Shown here piece after piece: positions 28,348 to 36,345 of a DNA stretch of 62,447 bases. A model generated the notes under the pieces. The model worked only from the letters and a program-made list of their open reading frames with translations. It was not told the DNA's origin and searched no databases. The translations under genes were made by a program, and so were the position numbers. Source of the stretch: Mycobacterium sp. E3198 (GTDB lineage: Bacteria; Actinomycetota; Actinomycetes; Mycobacteriales; Mycobacteriaceae). How positions within the stretch are numbered: position 1 is the stretch's first letter; each line of letters begins with the position of its first letter. The stretch is taken from positions 1-62,447 of the forward strand of contig NZ_LZIS01000226.1 in NCBI RefSeq assembly GCF_001667015.1. The letters run 5' to 3'.

Positions 28348-29080
28348 AGCCGACGACGATGCCGCCGAGCCGCCCCTGACGGTCGAGCTGCTGGCCGACC
28401 TGCAGGCCGGTCTGCTCGACGACGATGCCGCGGCCCGCGTGCGCAAAAGGGTGCGCGAAGACCCGGCGGCTCAGAGCATCCTGCACGCCCTGAATCAGGT
28501 GCGCTGCGACGTGGCCGCGCTCGGTGCCGACGCGGCATCGGCGCCCGACGTGCCGCCGGAAGTCACCGCCCGGATCTCGGCGGCGCTGACGCCGAACGGA
28601 AGCCATGACCGCGTCGGTGTCGCCCACTCGTCGCGGCCGCACATTCGCCCCGCCCGGCTCGCCGCCGGCGTGGCCGGCGTGGGGGCGGCGCTCGCGGCCA
28701 TCGGGGTCGGCACCGCGGCGCTGCTCAACGCGCCCGAGCCCGCGCCCAGCACCCCGGCGACCGCGCAGCACATCACGGTGTCGACGCCGCCGGCGGCCAT
28801 CCCGCTGTCGCAGGCCGAAATCCTGGGTCTGCTCTCGAAATCTCCCGACTACGGCCCGCTCGGCGACCCCTCGCTGCGTGCGTCGTGCCTGAGCGGGCTC
28901 GGCTACCCGGCGTCCACCCGGGTGCTCGGCGCGCGCCCGGTCGACATCAACGCCCGCCCGGGCGTGCTGCTGGTGTTGCCCGGCGACACGCCCGACGACC
29001 TCGCGGTCTTCGCGGTGGCGCTCAATTGCAGCGCCGCCGACACCGGGTTGCTGGCCAACACGCAGGTCCCACGGTCTTAG
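28340..29080 (+). CDS. rsmA: RsmA, membrane anti-sigma factor for SigM
   Basis: 246 residues. The cytosolic N-terminus (about 1-100) is acidic/helical and would bind SigM; one membrane helix (LAAGVAGVGAALAAIGVGTAALL) near 110-132 leads to an extracytoplasmic domain with two Cys. It overlaps sigM by 8 bases. Release of SigM would require proteolysis or conformational change of this protein; the signal is unknown. Confidence 0.85.
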   Translation: MGEADDDAAEPPLTVELLADLQAGLLDDDAAARVRKRVREDPAAQSILHALNQVRCDVAALGADAASAPDVPPEVTARISAALTPNGSHDRVGVAHSSRPHIRPARLAAGVAGVGAALAAIGVGTAALLNAPEPAPSTPATAQHITVSTPPAAIPLSQAEILGLLSKSPDYGPLGDPSLRASCLSGLGYPASTRVLGARPVDINARPGVLLVLPGDTPDDLAVFAVALNCSAADTGLLANTQVPRS

Positions 29081-29119
29081 CGTCGCCGCCATCACACTTA
29101 GTCTGGTGCCCAGCGACCC

Positions 29120-29146
29120 GGGAACACCCGCGCCTACGCTGGCGTT
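29120..29146 (+). promoter_or_regulatory. SigH/SigE-type promoter upstream of trxB2
   Basis: GGGAAC at 29120-29125 and CGTT at 29143-29146 with 17 bases between match the ECF consensus GGAAC-N16-18-CGTT used by SigH. trxB2-trxC is a known SigH target in M. tuberculosis. The start codon is 33 bases further on. Confidence 0.55.
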
Positions 29147-29179
29147 CGTAGACGTAGCTTCCGTACCTGAAAGGCTCGA

Positions 29180-30172
29180 ATGACTGCCGCTACCCCTGCT
29201 CACGACACCATCCACGACGTCATCGTCATCGGTTCCGGTCCCGCCGGGTACACCGCGGCCCTCTACACCGCCCGCGCGCAGCTGAAGCCCCTCGTTTTCG
29301 AGGGCACCTCGTTCGGCGGCGCGCTGATGACCACCACCGAGGTGGAGAACTACCCGGGCTTTCGCGACGGCATCACCGGCCCGGAGCTGATGGACGAGAT
29401 GCGCGAGCAGGCGCTGCGCTTCGGGGCGGACCTGCGGATGGAAGACGTCGAGTCGGTCTCGTTGACGGGGCCGGTCAAGTCCGTTGTCACCGCCGACGGC
29501 GAAACGTATCAGGCCCGGGCCGTCATCCTGGCCATGGGCGCCGCGGCGCGCTACCTGCAAGTGCCCGGCGAACAGGAATTGCTCGGCCGTGGGGTGAGTT
29601 CGTGCGCCACCTGCGACGGCTTCTTCTTCCGCGACCAGCACATCGCGGTCATCGGTGGCGGCGACTCGGCGATGGAAGAAGCCCTCTTCCTGACCCGGTT
29701 CGCCAGCAGCGTGACGCTGGTGCACCGGCGCGACGAGTTCCGGGCGTCCAAGATCATGCTCGACCGCGCCCGCAACAACGAAAAGATCAAGTTCGTCACC
29801 AACGCCGCCGTGCTATCCGTCGAAGGCGACGCGACGGTGACCGGACTCCGCTTGCGCGACAACGTAACCGGCGCCGAGTCCACGCTCCCCGTCACCGGCG
29901 TCTTCGTGGCCATCGGTCACGAGCCGCGTTCGGGCCTGGTGCGTGACGTCCTCGAGGTCGATCCCGACGGGTACGTACTGGTGCAGGGACGCACCACGAG
30001 CACCTCGCTGGAGGGCGTGTTCGCCGCCGGCGACCTGGTGGACCGCACCTACCGGCAGGCCATCACCGCGGCCGGTAGCGGCTGCGCGGCGGCCATCGAC
30101 GCCGAGCGTTGGCTGGCCGAGCACGAGACAAACGCCGAGGGAACCGACACATTGATTGGAGCACCACGATGA
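29180..30172 (+). CDS. trxB2: Thioredoxin reductase
   Basis: 330 residues. Reduces thioredoxin with NADPH through FAD and a redox-active disulfide. FAD-binding GSGPAGYTAALYTAR is near the N-terminus; the active site is C142-A-T-C145 in SSCATCDGFFF; the NADPH-binding GGGDSAMEEALFL follows. The C-terminal FAD motif VFAAGDLVD is present. The ATG has GAAAGG upstream, and the stop overlaps trxC (ATGA). It is likely induced by oxidative stress via the SigH-type promoter upstream. Confidence 0.95.
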   Translation: MTAATPAHDTIHDVIVIGSGPAGYTAALYTARAQLKPLVFEGTSFGGALMTTTEVENYPGFRDGITGPELMDEMREQALRFGADLRMEDVESVSLTGPVKSVVTADGETYQARAVILAMGAAARYLQVPGEQELLGRGVSSCATCDGFFFRDQHIAVIGGGDSAMEEALFLTRFASSVTLVHRRDEFRASKIMLDRARNNEKIKFVTNAAVLSVEGDATVTGLRLRDNVTGAESTLPVTGVFVAIGHEPRSGLVRDVLEVDPDGYVLVQGRTTSTSLEGVFAAGDLVDRTYRQAITAAGSGCAAAIDAERWLAEHETNAEGTDTLIGAPR

Positions 30173-30522
30173 CCGACGCCGAAAAAGCCCACGCCACAAT
30201 AGAAGTCTCCGACGCATCTTTTTCCACCGAGGTGCTGTCGAGCAATAAGCCTGTGCTGGTTGACTTCTGGGCGACGTGGTGCGGACCGTGCAAGATGGTC
30301 GCGCCGGTTCTCGAGGAAATCGCCAGCGAGCGAGCCGGCCAGCTCACCGTCGCAAAGCTCGACGTGGACGCCAACCCCGAGACCGCCCGCGACTTCCAGG
30401 TGGTTTCGATACCCACGATGATCCTGTTCAAGGACGGCCAACCGGTGAAGCGAATCGTCGGCGCCAAGGGCAAGGCGGCACTGCTGCGCGAGCTCGCCGA
30501 CGCGGTTCCGAACCTCACCTGA
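30169..30522 (+). CDS. trxC: Thioredoxin
   Basis: 117 residues from an ATG overlapping the trxB2 stop. The active site W37-C-G-P-C41 and the cis-Pro segment (VSIPTMILF) are intact. It is the electron-carrying partner of TrxB2. An in-frame upstream start at 30109 inside trxB2 is not credible, because the family begins near here and GGAG precedes the ATG. Confidence 0.95.
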   Translation: MTDAEKAHATIEVSDASFSTEVLSSNKPVLVDFWATWCGPCKMVAPVLEEIASERAGQLTVAKLDVDANPETARDFQVVSIPTMILFKDGQPVKRIVGAKGKAALLRELADAVPNLT

Positions 30523-30649
30523 GGCGTTATCCGCCCCGCCACGCCGCGCCCCGCGCTCAGCCTGGGGTTTTCCGAAAATTGAGAAGCGTCTGCGACAATA
30601 ACGGCTAGCTGTCTGCCCATGTTCAGCCTTGTCCCGGAGGGCCCTTGGT

Positions 30650-31870
30650 ATGTCGAGTCCGCGCCGCGAAGACGGCGAGGCGCTGCGCTGTGGTGACCGC
30701 GGCGCAGCCGTGACCGAGATCCGGGCTACGCTGGCCGCGCTGGGAATGCTGGACAATCCCGACGAAGACATGACGACCGGCCGGCATGTGGCTCTCGAGG
30801 TCTTTGACGCCGAACTCGACCAGGCGGTGCGCGCTTTCCAGCAGAATCGCGGGCTGCTCGTGGATGGCATCGTCGGCGAGGCCACCTACCGCGCGTTGAA
30901 AGAGGCCTCGTACCGGCTCGGCGCGCGCACGCTGTATCACCAGTTCGGCGCACCCCTCTATGGCGACGACGTCGCCACGCTGCAGGCGCGGCTGCAGGAC
31001 CTCGGTTTCTACACCGGCCTGGTCGACGGCCACTTCGGCCTGCAGACGCACAACGCGTTGATGTCGTATCAGCGTGAGTACGGGCTCGCCGCCGACGGCA
31101 TCTGCGGCCCAGAAACCTTGCGCTCCTTGTACTTTCTGAGCTCGCGCGTCACCGGCGGCTCACCGCACGCCATCCGGGAGGAAGAGCTGGTCCGCCGGTC
31201 CGGACCCAAACTTTCGGGCAAGCGGATCATCATCGATCCGGGCCGCGGCGGCGCCGACCACGGCATGATCATGCAGGGGCCGACCGGACCCGTCAGCGAA
31301 GCAGATGTGTTGTGGGACTTGGCGAGCCGACTTGAGGGCCGGATGACCGCCATCGGCATGGAGACCTTCTTGTCCCGGCCGACCAATCGCAGCCCTTCGG
31401 ACCCCGAACGGGCCGCCACGGCGAACAACGTCGGCGCGGACCTGATGATCAGCCTGCGTTGCGAATCCCAGCGCAGCCCGTCGGCCAACGGCGTGGCCTC
31501 CTTTCACTTCGGCAACGCGCACGGTTCGGTCTCGACCATCGGCCGCAATCTCGCCGACTTCATCCAGCGAGAAGTGGTGGCTCGCACCGGGTTACGGGAT
31601 TGCCGCACGCATGGCCGGACGTGGGACCTGCTGCGACTGACCCGGATGCCCACCGTTCAGGTCGACGTCGGCTACATCACCAACCCGCGTGACCAGGCGA
31701 TGCTGATCTCGACGCAGACCCGAGACGCGATCGCCGAGGGCATCCTCGCCGCGGTCAAGCGGCTCTACCTGCTCGGCAAGAACGACCGGCCCACCGGCAC
31801 CTTCACCTTCGCCGAGCTGCTGGCTCACGAGTTGTCGGTGGAGCGGGCTTCCCGGCTGGGCGGTTCTTAA
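30650..31870 (+). CDS. cwlM: CwlM, regulatory amidase-like peptidoglycan protein with degenerate zinc site
   Basis: 406 residues from ATG 30650, the same length as Rv3915. Two peptidoglycan-binding domains (residues about 10-80 and 95-165) precede an N-acetylmuramoyl-L-alanine amidase fold (about 195-385). The zinc ligands look degenerate: the usual DPGHGG reads DPGRGG, and the usual ISxHAN reads ISLRCE. This agrees with the known role of mycobacterial CwlM as a cytosolic PknB substrate that activates MurA, not a hydrolase. There is no signal peptide. The tail overlaps the GNAT gene on the other strand by 4 bases. Confidence 0.92.
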   Translation: MSSPRREDGEALRCGDRGAAVTEIRATLAALGMLDNPDEDMTTGRHVALEVFDAELDQAVRAFQQNRGLLVDGIVGEATYRALKEASYRLGARTLYHQFGAPLYGDDVATLQARLQDLGFYTGLVDGHFGLQTHNALMSYQREYGLAADGICGPETLRSLYFLSSRVTGGSPHAIREEELVRRSGPKLSGKRIIIDPGRGGADHGMIMQGPTGPVSEADVLWDLASRLEGRMTAIGMETFLSRPTNRSPSDPERAATANNVGADLMISLRCESQRSPSANGVASFHFGNAHGSVSTIGRNLADFIQREVVARTGLRDCRTHGRTWDLLRLTRMPTVQVDVGYITNPRDQAMLISTQTRDAIAEGILAAVKRLYLLGKNDRPTGTFTFAELLAHELSVERASRLGGS

Positions 31871-32622
31871 CCGCTCCCGTTGGTCTGCAACGTATTTGAC
31901 GCGCTGGCCGAGCCCGCCCCGACGGGTTCCTGTAGCTGCGCACTCGACAGCAGGCGCTCCAGCGCCGCCTCGACTTCGGCCTTCCAGCCCAGGCCCTTGT
32001 CCAACTCCAGCCGCAGCCGCGGGAAATACGGATGCGGCGCTACCACAACGAATCCCACGTCCTTCAGGAACTCCGCGTCGATGATGCAGTGCTCCACCGA
32101 GCAGTCGCCCAGGGCCTCGAGAACCGGCCGCACATCGGGGTCCACGGTTCGCGGATCCTGCAACTCGGAGGCCGCCGGGGTGCGGCCGAACGCCTCCAGC
32201 GCTCGCACGCCGCGCCGCACCAGCTCATCGATGACGCGGGCGATGAGCCCGTGCGGCAGATCGTCCGCGGCCTGCCCCGGCTCGATGTTCATCGACGTCA
32301 GCAGCACGGCGTCGGCGGAGACCGGCGCGGTGGGGAAGCGCTGCGCCCGCGGCACCGCGCGGGGCGGCGCGTAGAGAACGTACCCCAGGCACGGCGGTTC
32401 GGCGTGGCTGCGCTCGTCGGGAATCGCCGTCGCGACCTGACCGCACGAGCCCCATTCCAGCATCACCATCGACAGCCAGGCCTCTTTTTCGAATTCGGGG
32501 TCGGCGAGGTGGTCCTGGTTACCCAGGGTGGCGGGATCGACCTCCCAGAACACGCAGCGGCGCGCGTGCTTGGGAAGCTGCTCGAAAGCCTCGAGCCGCA
32601 GTGGCGTGATTCGAGCAGGCAC
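31867..32622 (-). CDS. GNAT-type acetyltransferase-like protein (Rv3916c homologue)
   Basis: 251 residues. The overall pattern (N-terminal PLRLEAFEQLPKHARRCVFWEVDP, then WLSMVMLEWGSCGQVATA and a central strand AVLLTSMNIEPG, LIARVIDELVRRGVRALEAFG) resembles the GCN5-related acetyltransferase fold. The substrate is unknown. The C-terminal about 25 residues are low complexity. It is conserved between cwlM and parB in mycobacteria. Confidence 0.75.
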   Translation of the reverse strand: MPARITPLRLEAFEQLPKHARRCVFWEVDPATLGNQDHLADPEFEKEAWLSMVMLEWGSCGQVATAIPDERSHAEPPCLGYVLYAPPRAVPRAQRFPTAPVSADAVLLTSMNIEPGQAADDLPHGLIARVIDELVRRGVRALEAFGRTPAASELQDPRTVDPDVRPVLEALGDCSVEHCIIDAEFLKDVGFVVVAPHPYFPRLRLELDKGLGWKAEVEAALERLLSSAQLQEPVGAGSASASNTLQTNGSG

Positions 32623-32908
32623 TAGCCTCCTGGCTTCCGTCCGGTACTGCGGCCGCCATATTTTGGGGTCGCCAGCAACCTCTCCAGGATAGGAGAGTTT
32701 GTCGTCATCGGACCAGTGTTTGCTGCGCCACTTGAGGCGGGCGGGCGAACGTTGCCACGCAGTACGGTACGGCCGGCGGAATGGCGAAAGGCGTTGGGGC
32801 GCATCGGAACTCTGCTTGTCGGCGGTGTCGGGGACGGCTCATTTGGGTCTCTTTTGGGCATCGAAACCCGCTGGGCGTCACAGTGACGTAATTACACCGG
32901 GTGGGCGG
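32623..32908. other. Intergenic gap between the GNAT gene and parB
   Basis: About 285 bases. A perfect 13-base inverted repeat CGTCACAGTGACG (32876-32888) lies 20 bases past the parB stop, in an AT-rich patch. It could be an operator or a weak terminator. Short open frames here lack conservation signs. Confidence 0.35.
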
Positions 32909-33892
32909 TCACGCCTTGGGCGGGGTCATCACGTCGACGATCCGCTGGAGATCCTCCACCGAGCCGAACTCGACCACAATCCGCCCCTTCCGTTTACCCA
33001 GGCTGACCGTCACCCGGGTGTCGAAGGTGTTGGACAGCCGATCAGCAACGTCCTGCAGGCCGGGCATCTGAATCGGCTTGCGGCGTTGGGGCGCCGGGGT
33101 GGTCGCGTCGCCGCGGTTGGCCAGGGTGACGGCCTCCTCGGTGGCCCGCACCGACAGGCCCTCCGCGACGATCCGGCTGGCCAACTCCTCCTGCGCCTCC
33201 GGGCCGCCCTCGAGGGACAGCAACGCGCGGGCGTGGCCCGCGGACAGGACGCCCGCGGCGACCCGCCGCTGCACCGGGATCGGGAGCTTGAGCAATCGGA
33301 TCATATTGGTGATCAGCGGCCGCGACCGCCCGATGCGCGACGCCAGCTCGTCGTGGGTGACGCCGAATTCGTCGAGCAGCTGCTGGTAGGCCGCCGCCTC
33401 CTCCAGGGGGTTCAGCTGGACCCGATGGATGTTTTCGAGCAAGGCGTCGCGCAGCAGGTCGTCGTCGCCGGTTTCGCGCACGATGGCCGGGATGGTGGCC
33501 AGGCCCGCTTCCTGGGCGGCGCGCCACCGCCGCTCCCCCATGACGATTTGGTACCGCGCGCCGCCCGGGGTTCCGCTTACCGCCCGCACGACGATCGGCT
33601 GCAGCAGCCCGAACTCGCGAATGGAGTGCACCAGCTCGGACAGCGCCTCCTCGTCGAACACCTGGCGCGGCTGGCGCGGGTTGCGCTCGATATCGGCCGG
33701 CGCGATCTCGCGGTAGACCGCACCCACGGACGCGGCGTCCTGAGCCGGTCCGCCGATCAGCACGTCGGCGGCCGCGTCGCCCATCCGGGGACCCAGCGTG
33801 GCCGGCCCGGAGTCGCCCTCCGCCGGACCGGTGGGGATCAGCGAAGCCAGGCCCCGGCCGAGGCCGCCCTTTTTGCGTAATGGCTGCGTCAT
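32909..33892 (-). CDS. parB: ParB chromosome-partitioning protein
   Basis: 327 residues from ATG 33892, preceded by AAGGGA; the longer open frame starting at 33934 would overlap parA and lacks support. The CTPase/ParB domain has GERRWRAAQ (arginine-rich box) and NPRQPRQVF; the helix-turn-helix is THDELASRIGRSRPLITNMIRLLKLP. ParB loads at parS sites (three are present nearby) and spreads to organise the origin. The C-terminal dimerisation domain (TRVTVSLGKRKGRIVVEFG) is intact. It follows parA with a 34-base gap. Confidence 0.95.
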   Translation of the reverse strand: MTQPLRKKGGLGRGLASLIPTGPAEGDSGPATLGPRMGDAAADVLIGGPAQDAASVGAVYREIAPADIERNPRQPRQVFDEEALSELVHSIREFGLLQPIVVRAVSGTPGGARYQIVMGERRWRAAQEAGLATIPAIVRETGDDDLLRDALLENIHRVQLNPLEEAAAYQQLLDEFGVTHDELASRIGRSRPLITNMIRLLKLPIPVQRRVAAGVLSAGHARALLSLEGGPEAQEELASRIVAEGLSVRATEEAVTLANRGDATTPAPQRRKPIQMPGLQDVADRLSNTFDTRVTVSLGKRKGRIVVEFGSVEDLQRIVDVMTPPKA

Positions 33893-33926
33893 GGTCGTCC
33901 CTTCACGGATGGTGCAGGCATCTTGT

Positions 33927-34880
33927 TCAGTCACGTTCGGCGAGTTCGCGACTCGCGTCGAGGTAGCTCATCGCTCCCCGGGAGCCGGGGTCGTAATCGA
34001 TGATCGTCATGCTGTAGCCGGGTGCCTCCGAAACCTTGACGCTGCGCGGAATCACCGTGCGCAGCACCTTGGTTCCGAAGTATCGGCGTACCTCTTCGGC
34101 CACCTGGTCGGCCAGCTTGGTCCGTCCGTCGTACATCGTCAGAATGACGGTCGTCACGTCCAGCTGGGGATTGAGGTGCGCCTTCACCATCTCGATATTG
34201 CGCATCAGCTGTGACACGCCCTCCAGCGCGTAGTACTCGCACTGGATCGGGATCATCACCTCGGGCGCGGCCACCAGCGCGTTGATCGTCAGCAGCCCGA
34301 GCGACGGCGGGCAGTCGATGAAGACGTAATCGAAGTCAAACTCGTCGAGCTCGGCCAGGGCGGTGCGCAAGCGGTTCTCACGCGCGACCATGCTGACCAA
34401 CTCGATCTCGGCGCCGGCCAGGTCGATGGTCGCCGGTACGCAGAACAGCCGCGAGCTGTGGGGGCTCGGCCGTAACGCCTCCCGCAGCGAGACCTCGCCG
34501 ATCAGCACTTCGTACGACGACGGCGTGCCTGCCTGCCGGTCGTGGATGCCCAGGGCCGTGCTCGCGTTGCCCTGGGGATCGAGGTCGATCACGAGTGTCT
34601 TGAGCCCCTGCACGGCCAGCGCGGCGGCGAGGTTGACGGCGGTCGTCGTCTTGCCGACGCCGCCCTTCTGGTTGGCGACGGTGAACAGCCGCCGGTGGGC
34701 CGGGCGGCGCAGCGGCGGGTAGGCCGTGTGGAGGACCCGCATCGCGCGCTCGGCGGCGGCGCCGATCGGGGTGTCGTACTCGGCCGATGTTTCACGTGAA
34801 ACATCTCCCGCCTCCGGCGCGGGTTCAGCCACACTCGGAGCCGGCGGCGGCCCGCCGGACCAACCGGTCGGAGAACTCAC
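33927..34880 (-). CDS. parA: ParA chromosome-partitioning ATPase
   Basis: 317 residues starting at the GTG that overlaps the rsmG stop (GTGA), preceded by AGGGGG; a longer frame to 34982 runs into rsmG and is not preferred. The deviant Walker A is KGGVGKTTT; the Walker B-like strand is VFIDCPPSLG. ParA moves ParB-parS complexes. A parS site is embedded in the coding sequence near the 5' end, encoding the VSRETS stretch. Regulation may be linked to ParB occupancy at parS. Confidence 0.94.
   Translation of the reverse strand: MSSPTGWSGGPPPAPSVAEPAPEAGDVSRETSAEYDTPIGAAAERAMRVLHTAYPPLRRPAHRRLFTVANQKGGVGKTTTAVNLAAALAVQGLKTLVIDLDPQGNASTALGIHDRQAGTPSSYEVLIGEVSLREALRPSPHSSRLFCVPATIDLAGAEIELVSMVARENRLRTALAELDEFDFDYVFIDCPPSLGLLTINALVAAPEVMIPIQCEYYALEGVSQLMRNIEMVKAHLNPQLDVTTVILTMYDGRTKLADQVAEEVRRYFGTKVLRTVIPRSVKVSEAPGYSMTIIDYDPGSRGAMSYLDASRELAERD
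34788..34803. promoter_or_regulatory. parS: parS site inside parA
   Basis: Perfect 16-bp palindrome TGTTTCACGTGAAACA, the conserved bacterial ParB-binding parS sequence, lying inside the 5' part of parA. Confidence 0.95.
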
Positions 34881-35605
34881 GGTGTCCCCCTGTCTCCCAT
34901 ACGTCCCGGCTTTTTGCGCGACGGCTTTCCGTGTCGCGCTAACACCACGGTTGACGGCGGATGCAAATAGTTCCCGCCACATGTGACCACCCTGACATCA
35001 AGGGCGCCCGCCGCCGCCATCACACGCCGGTGGGCTTCCACTTCCTCGGGAGCGCGCTCCCCCTTGATGGCGACCATCCGCCCGTCGAGCCGTAGCAACG
35101 GCATGCTCCACTTCGTCAACTTGTCCAGCGGTGCCACCGCTCGCGACACCGCGACGTCCCGGGCCCCGAACTGCTCGCGCACCCAAGGCTCCTCCGCGCG
35201 GCCGCGGACCACCTCGGCCGCCAACCCTAGTTCGGTCACCGCCTCGATGAGAAACTCGCTCCGCCGCAGCATCGGCTCCAGGAGCACGACCTCGAGATCG
35301 GGCCTCGCGATCGCGAGCGGTATCCCAGGCAGGCCGGCGCCGCTGCCGATGTCGATCACCCGTTCGCCCGACTCGATGAGCTCGCCGACCACCGCACTAT
35401 TCAATAGGTGGCGCTCCCACAGGCGGCCGACCTCCCGCGGCCCGAGGAGCCCGCGCTCCACCGCCGGGCCTGCGAGCAGTTCGGCGTACCCTCGCGCGAT
35501 ATCGGCGCGCGGACCGAAGACCGCCGTGGCGGCCCCGCCCAGCGATCCGGGATCTGCCGCGTACGCTCCCCCGGCCACCCCCTCGTCATGTTTCACGTGA
35601 AACAT
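34877..35605 (-). CDS. rsmG: RsmG (GidB), 16S rRNA G527 methyltransferase
   Basis: 242 residues from ATG 35605. I chose this start because AAGGAG lies 7 bases upstream; an earlier in-frame ATG at 35632 has a worse site. The SAM-binding motif is VIDIGSGAGLPGIPLA, followed by the class I methyltransferase strands to VVTCGGNYLHPPS. It methylates 16S rRNA G527 (E. coli numbering); loss gives low-level streptomycin resistance. The first six codons are made of a parS site (MFHVKH), so the N-terminus is set by the DNA-binding palindrome. Its stop overlaps the parA start. Confidence 0.92.
   Translation of the reverse strand: MFHVKHDEGVAGGAYAADPGSLGGAATAVFGPRADIARGYAELLAGPAVERGLLGPREVGRLWERHLLNSAVVGELIESGERVIDIGSGAGLPGIPLAIARPDLEVVLLEPMLRRSEFLIEAVTELGLAAEVVRGRAEEPWVREQFGARDVAVSRAVAPLDKLTKWSMPLLRLDGRMVAIKGERAPEEVEAHRRVMAAAGALDVRVVTCGGNYLHPPSTVVLARHGKPSRKKPGRMGDRGTP
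35589..35604. promoter_or_regulatory. parS: parS site spanning the rsmG start codon
   Basis: Perfect TGTTTCACGTGAAACA within the first codons of rsmG; ParB bound here would cover the translation start region of the DNA. Confidence 0.95.
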
Positions 35606-35615
35606 GTCGTCTCCT

Positions 35616-35631
35616 TGTTTCACGTGAAACA
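35616..35631. promoter_or_regulatory. parS: parS site in the jag-rsmG gap
   Basis: A third perfect TGTTTCACGTGAAACA, 11 bases from the previous one, just upstream of the rsmG Shine-Dalgarno and start. Confidence 0.95.
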
Positions 35632-35690
35632 TCCTCGATCCCCTGGGCCGTCCGGGTCGTCTCTGAATTACACGGCTGTTACTTGGCGCC

Positions 35691-36266
35691 TTAGTCGACC
35701 AGAACGACAACACGGCGCGAAGGCTCCTGGCCCTCGCTCTCGCTGTGCACCCCGGGCACCGCAGCGACCGCGTCGTGAACGATCTTGCGTTCGAACGGCG
35801 TCATCGGAGACAGCTCCTCGCGCTCGCCGCTGTCGAGCACCCGCCGCGCCACCTTGTCGCCCAACGCCGCAAGCTCCTCGCGGCGCCGGCGCCGCCAGCT
35901 CGCGATGTCGAGCATCAACCGGCTCCGCACACCCGTCTTCTGGTGCACCGCCAACCGGGTCAGCTCCTGCAGCGCGTCCAGCACCTCTCCACCGCGGCCG
36001 ACCAACTTGTTCAGGTCGCTGCTGCCGTCGATGCTGACGACGGCGCGGTCACCCTCCACGTCCAGATCGATGTCGCCGTCGAAGTCCAGGAGGTCCAGCA
36101 GCTCCTCGAGATAGTCACCGGCGATCTCCCCCTCGGCAACCAGTCGGTCCTCCAGGTCGTCGCCTTGGTCGGCATCACCTTCGGCTGCCGCCTCGCCCTC
36201 CGGGGCCGGCGCTTGCGTGTCGAGCTCTGCGTCAACGTCGCGTTCGGTCGTTTCGGCGTCTGTCAT
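35691..36266 (-). CDS. jag: Jag/KhpB RNA-binding protein (Rv3920c homologue)
   Basis: 191 residues. An acidic N-terminal tail (about 1-45) precedes a KH-type domain (SSDLNKLVGRGGEVLDALQELTRLAV) and an R3H domain (LAALGDKVARRVLDSGEREELSPMTPFERKIVHDAV). Family members bind RNA and affect cell division and elongation, and the gene is conserved next to yidC. It is part of the rpmH-rnpA-yidD-yidC-jag-rsmG-parA-parB run. Confidence 0.9.
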   Translation of the reverse strand: MTDAETTERDVDAELDTQAPAPEGEAAAEGDADQGDDLEDRLVAEGEIAGDYLEELLDLLDFDGDIDLDVEGDRAVVSIDGSSDLNKLVGRGGEVLDALQELTRLAVHQKTGVRSRLMLDIASWRRRRREELAALGDKVARRVLDSGEREELSPMTPFERKIVHDAVAAVPGVHSESEGQEPSRRVVVLVD

Positions 36267-36345
36267 CTCGTTTTCTCTCCCTCATCCAGGGGTTCCCGTC
36301 CAGTCGGGTCGCTCGCCCGGGGTCCCCTTAAGCTGTGGCGTCGCG

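Noticed and set aside
32622..32861. 79-residue minus-strand frame between the GNAT gene and parB
   Set aside because: Low-complexity Pro/Arg composition and no supporting start signal.
33893..33934. N-terminal extension of parB
   Set aside because: It would overlap the end of parA, and the ATG at 33892 has a good Shine-Dalgarno and the conserved MTQP start.
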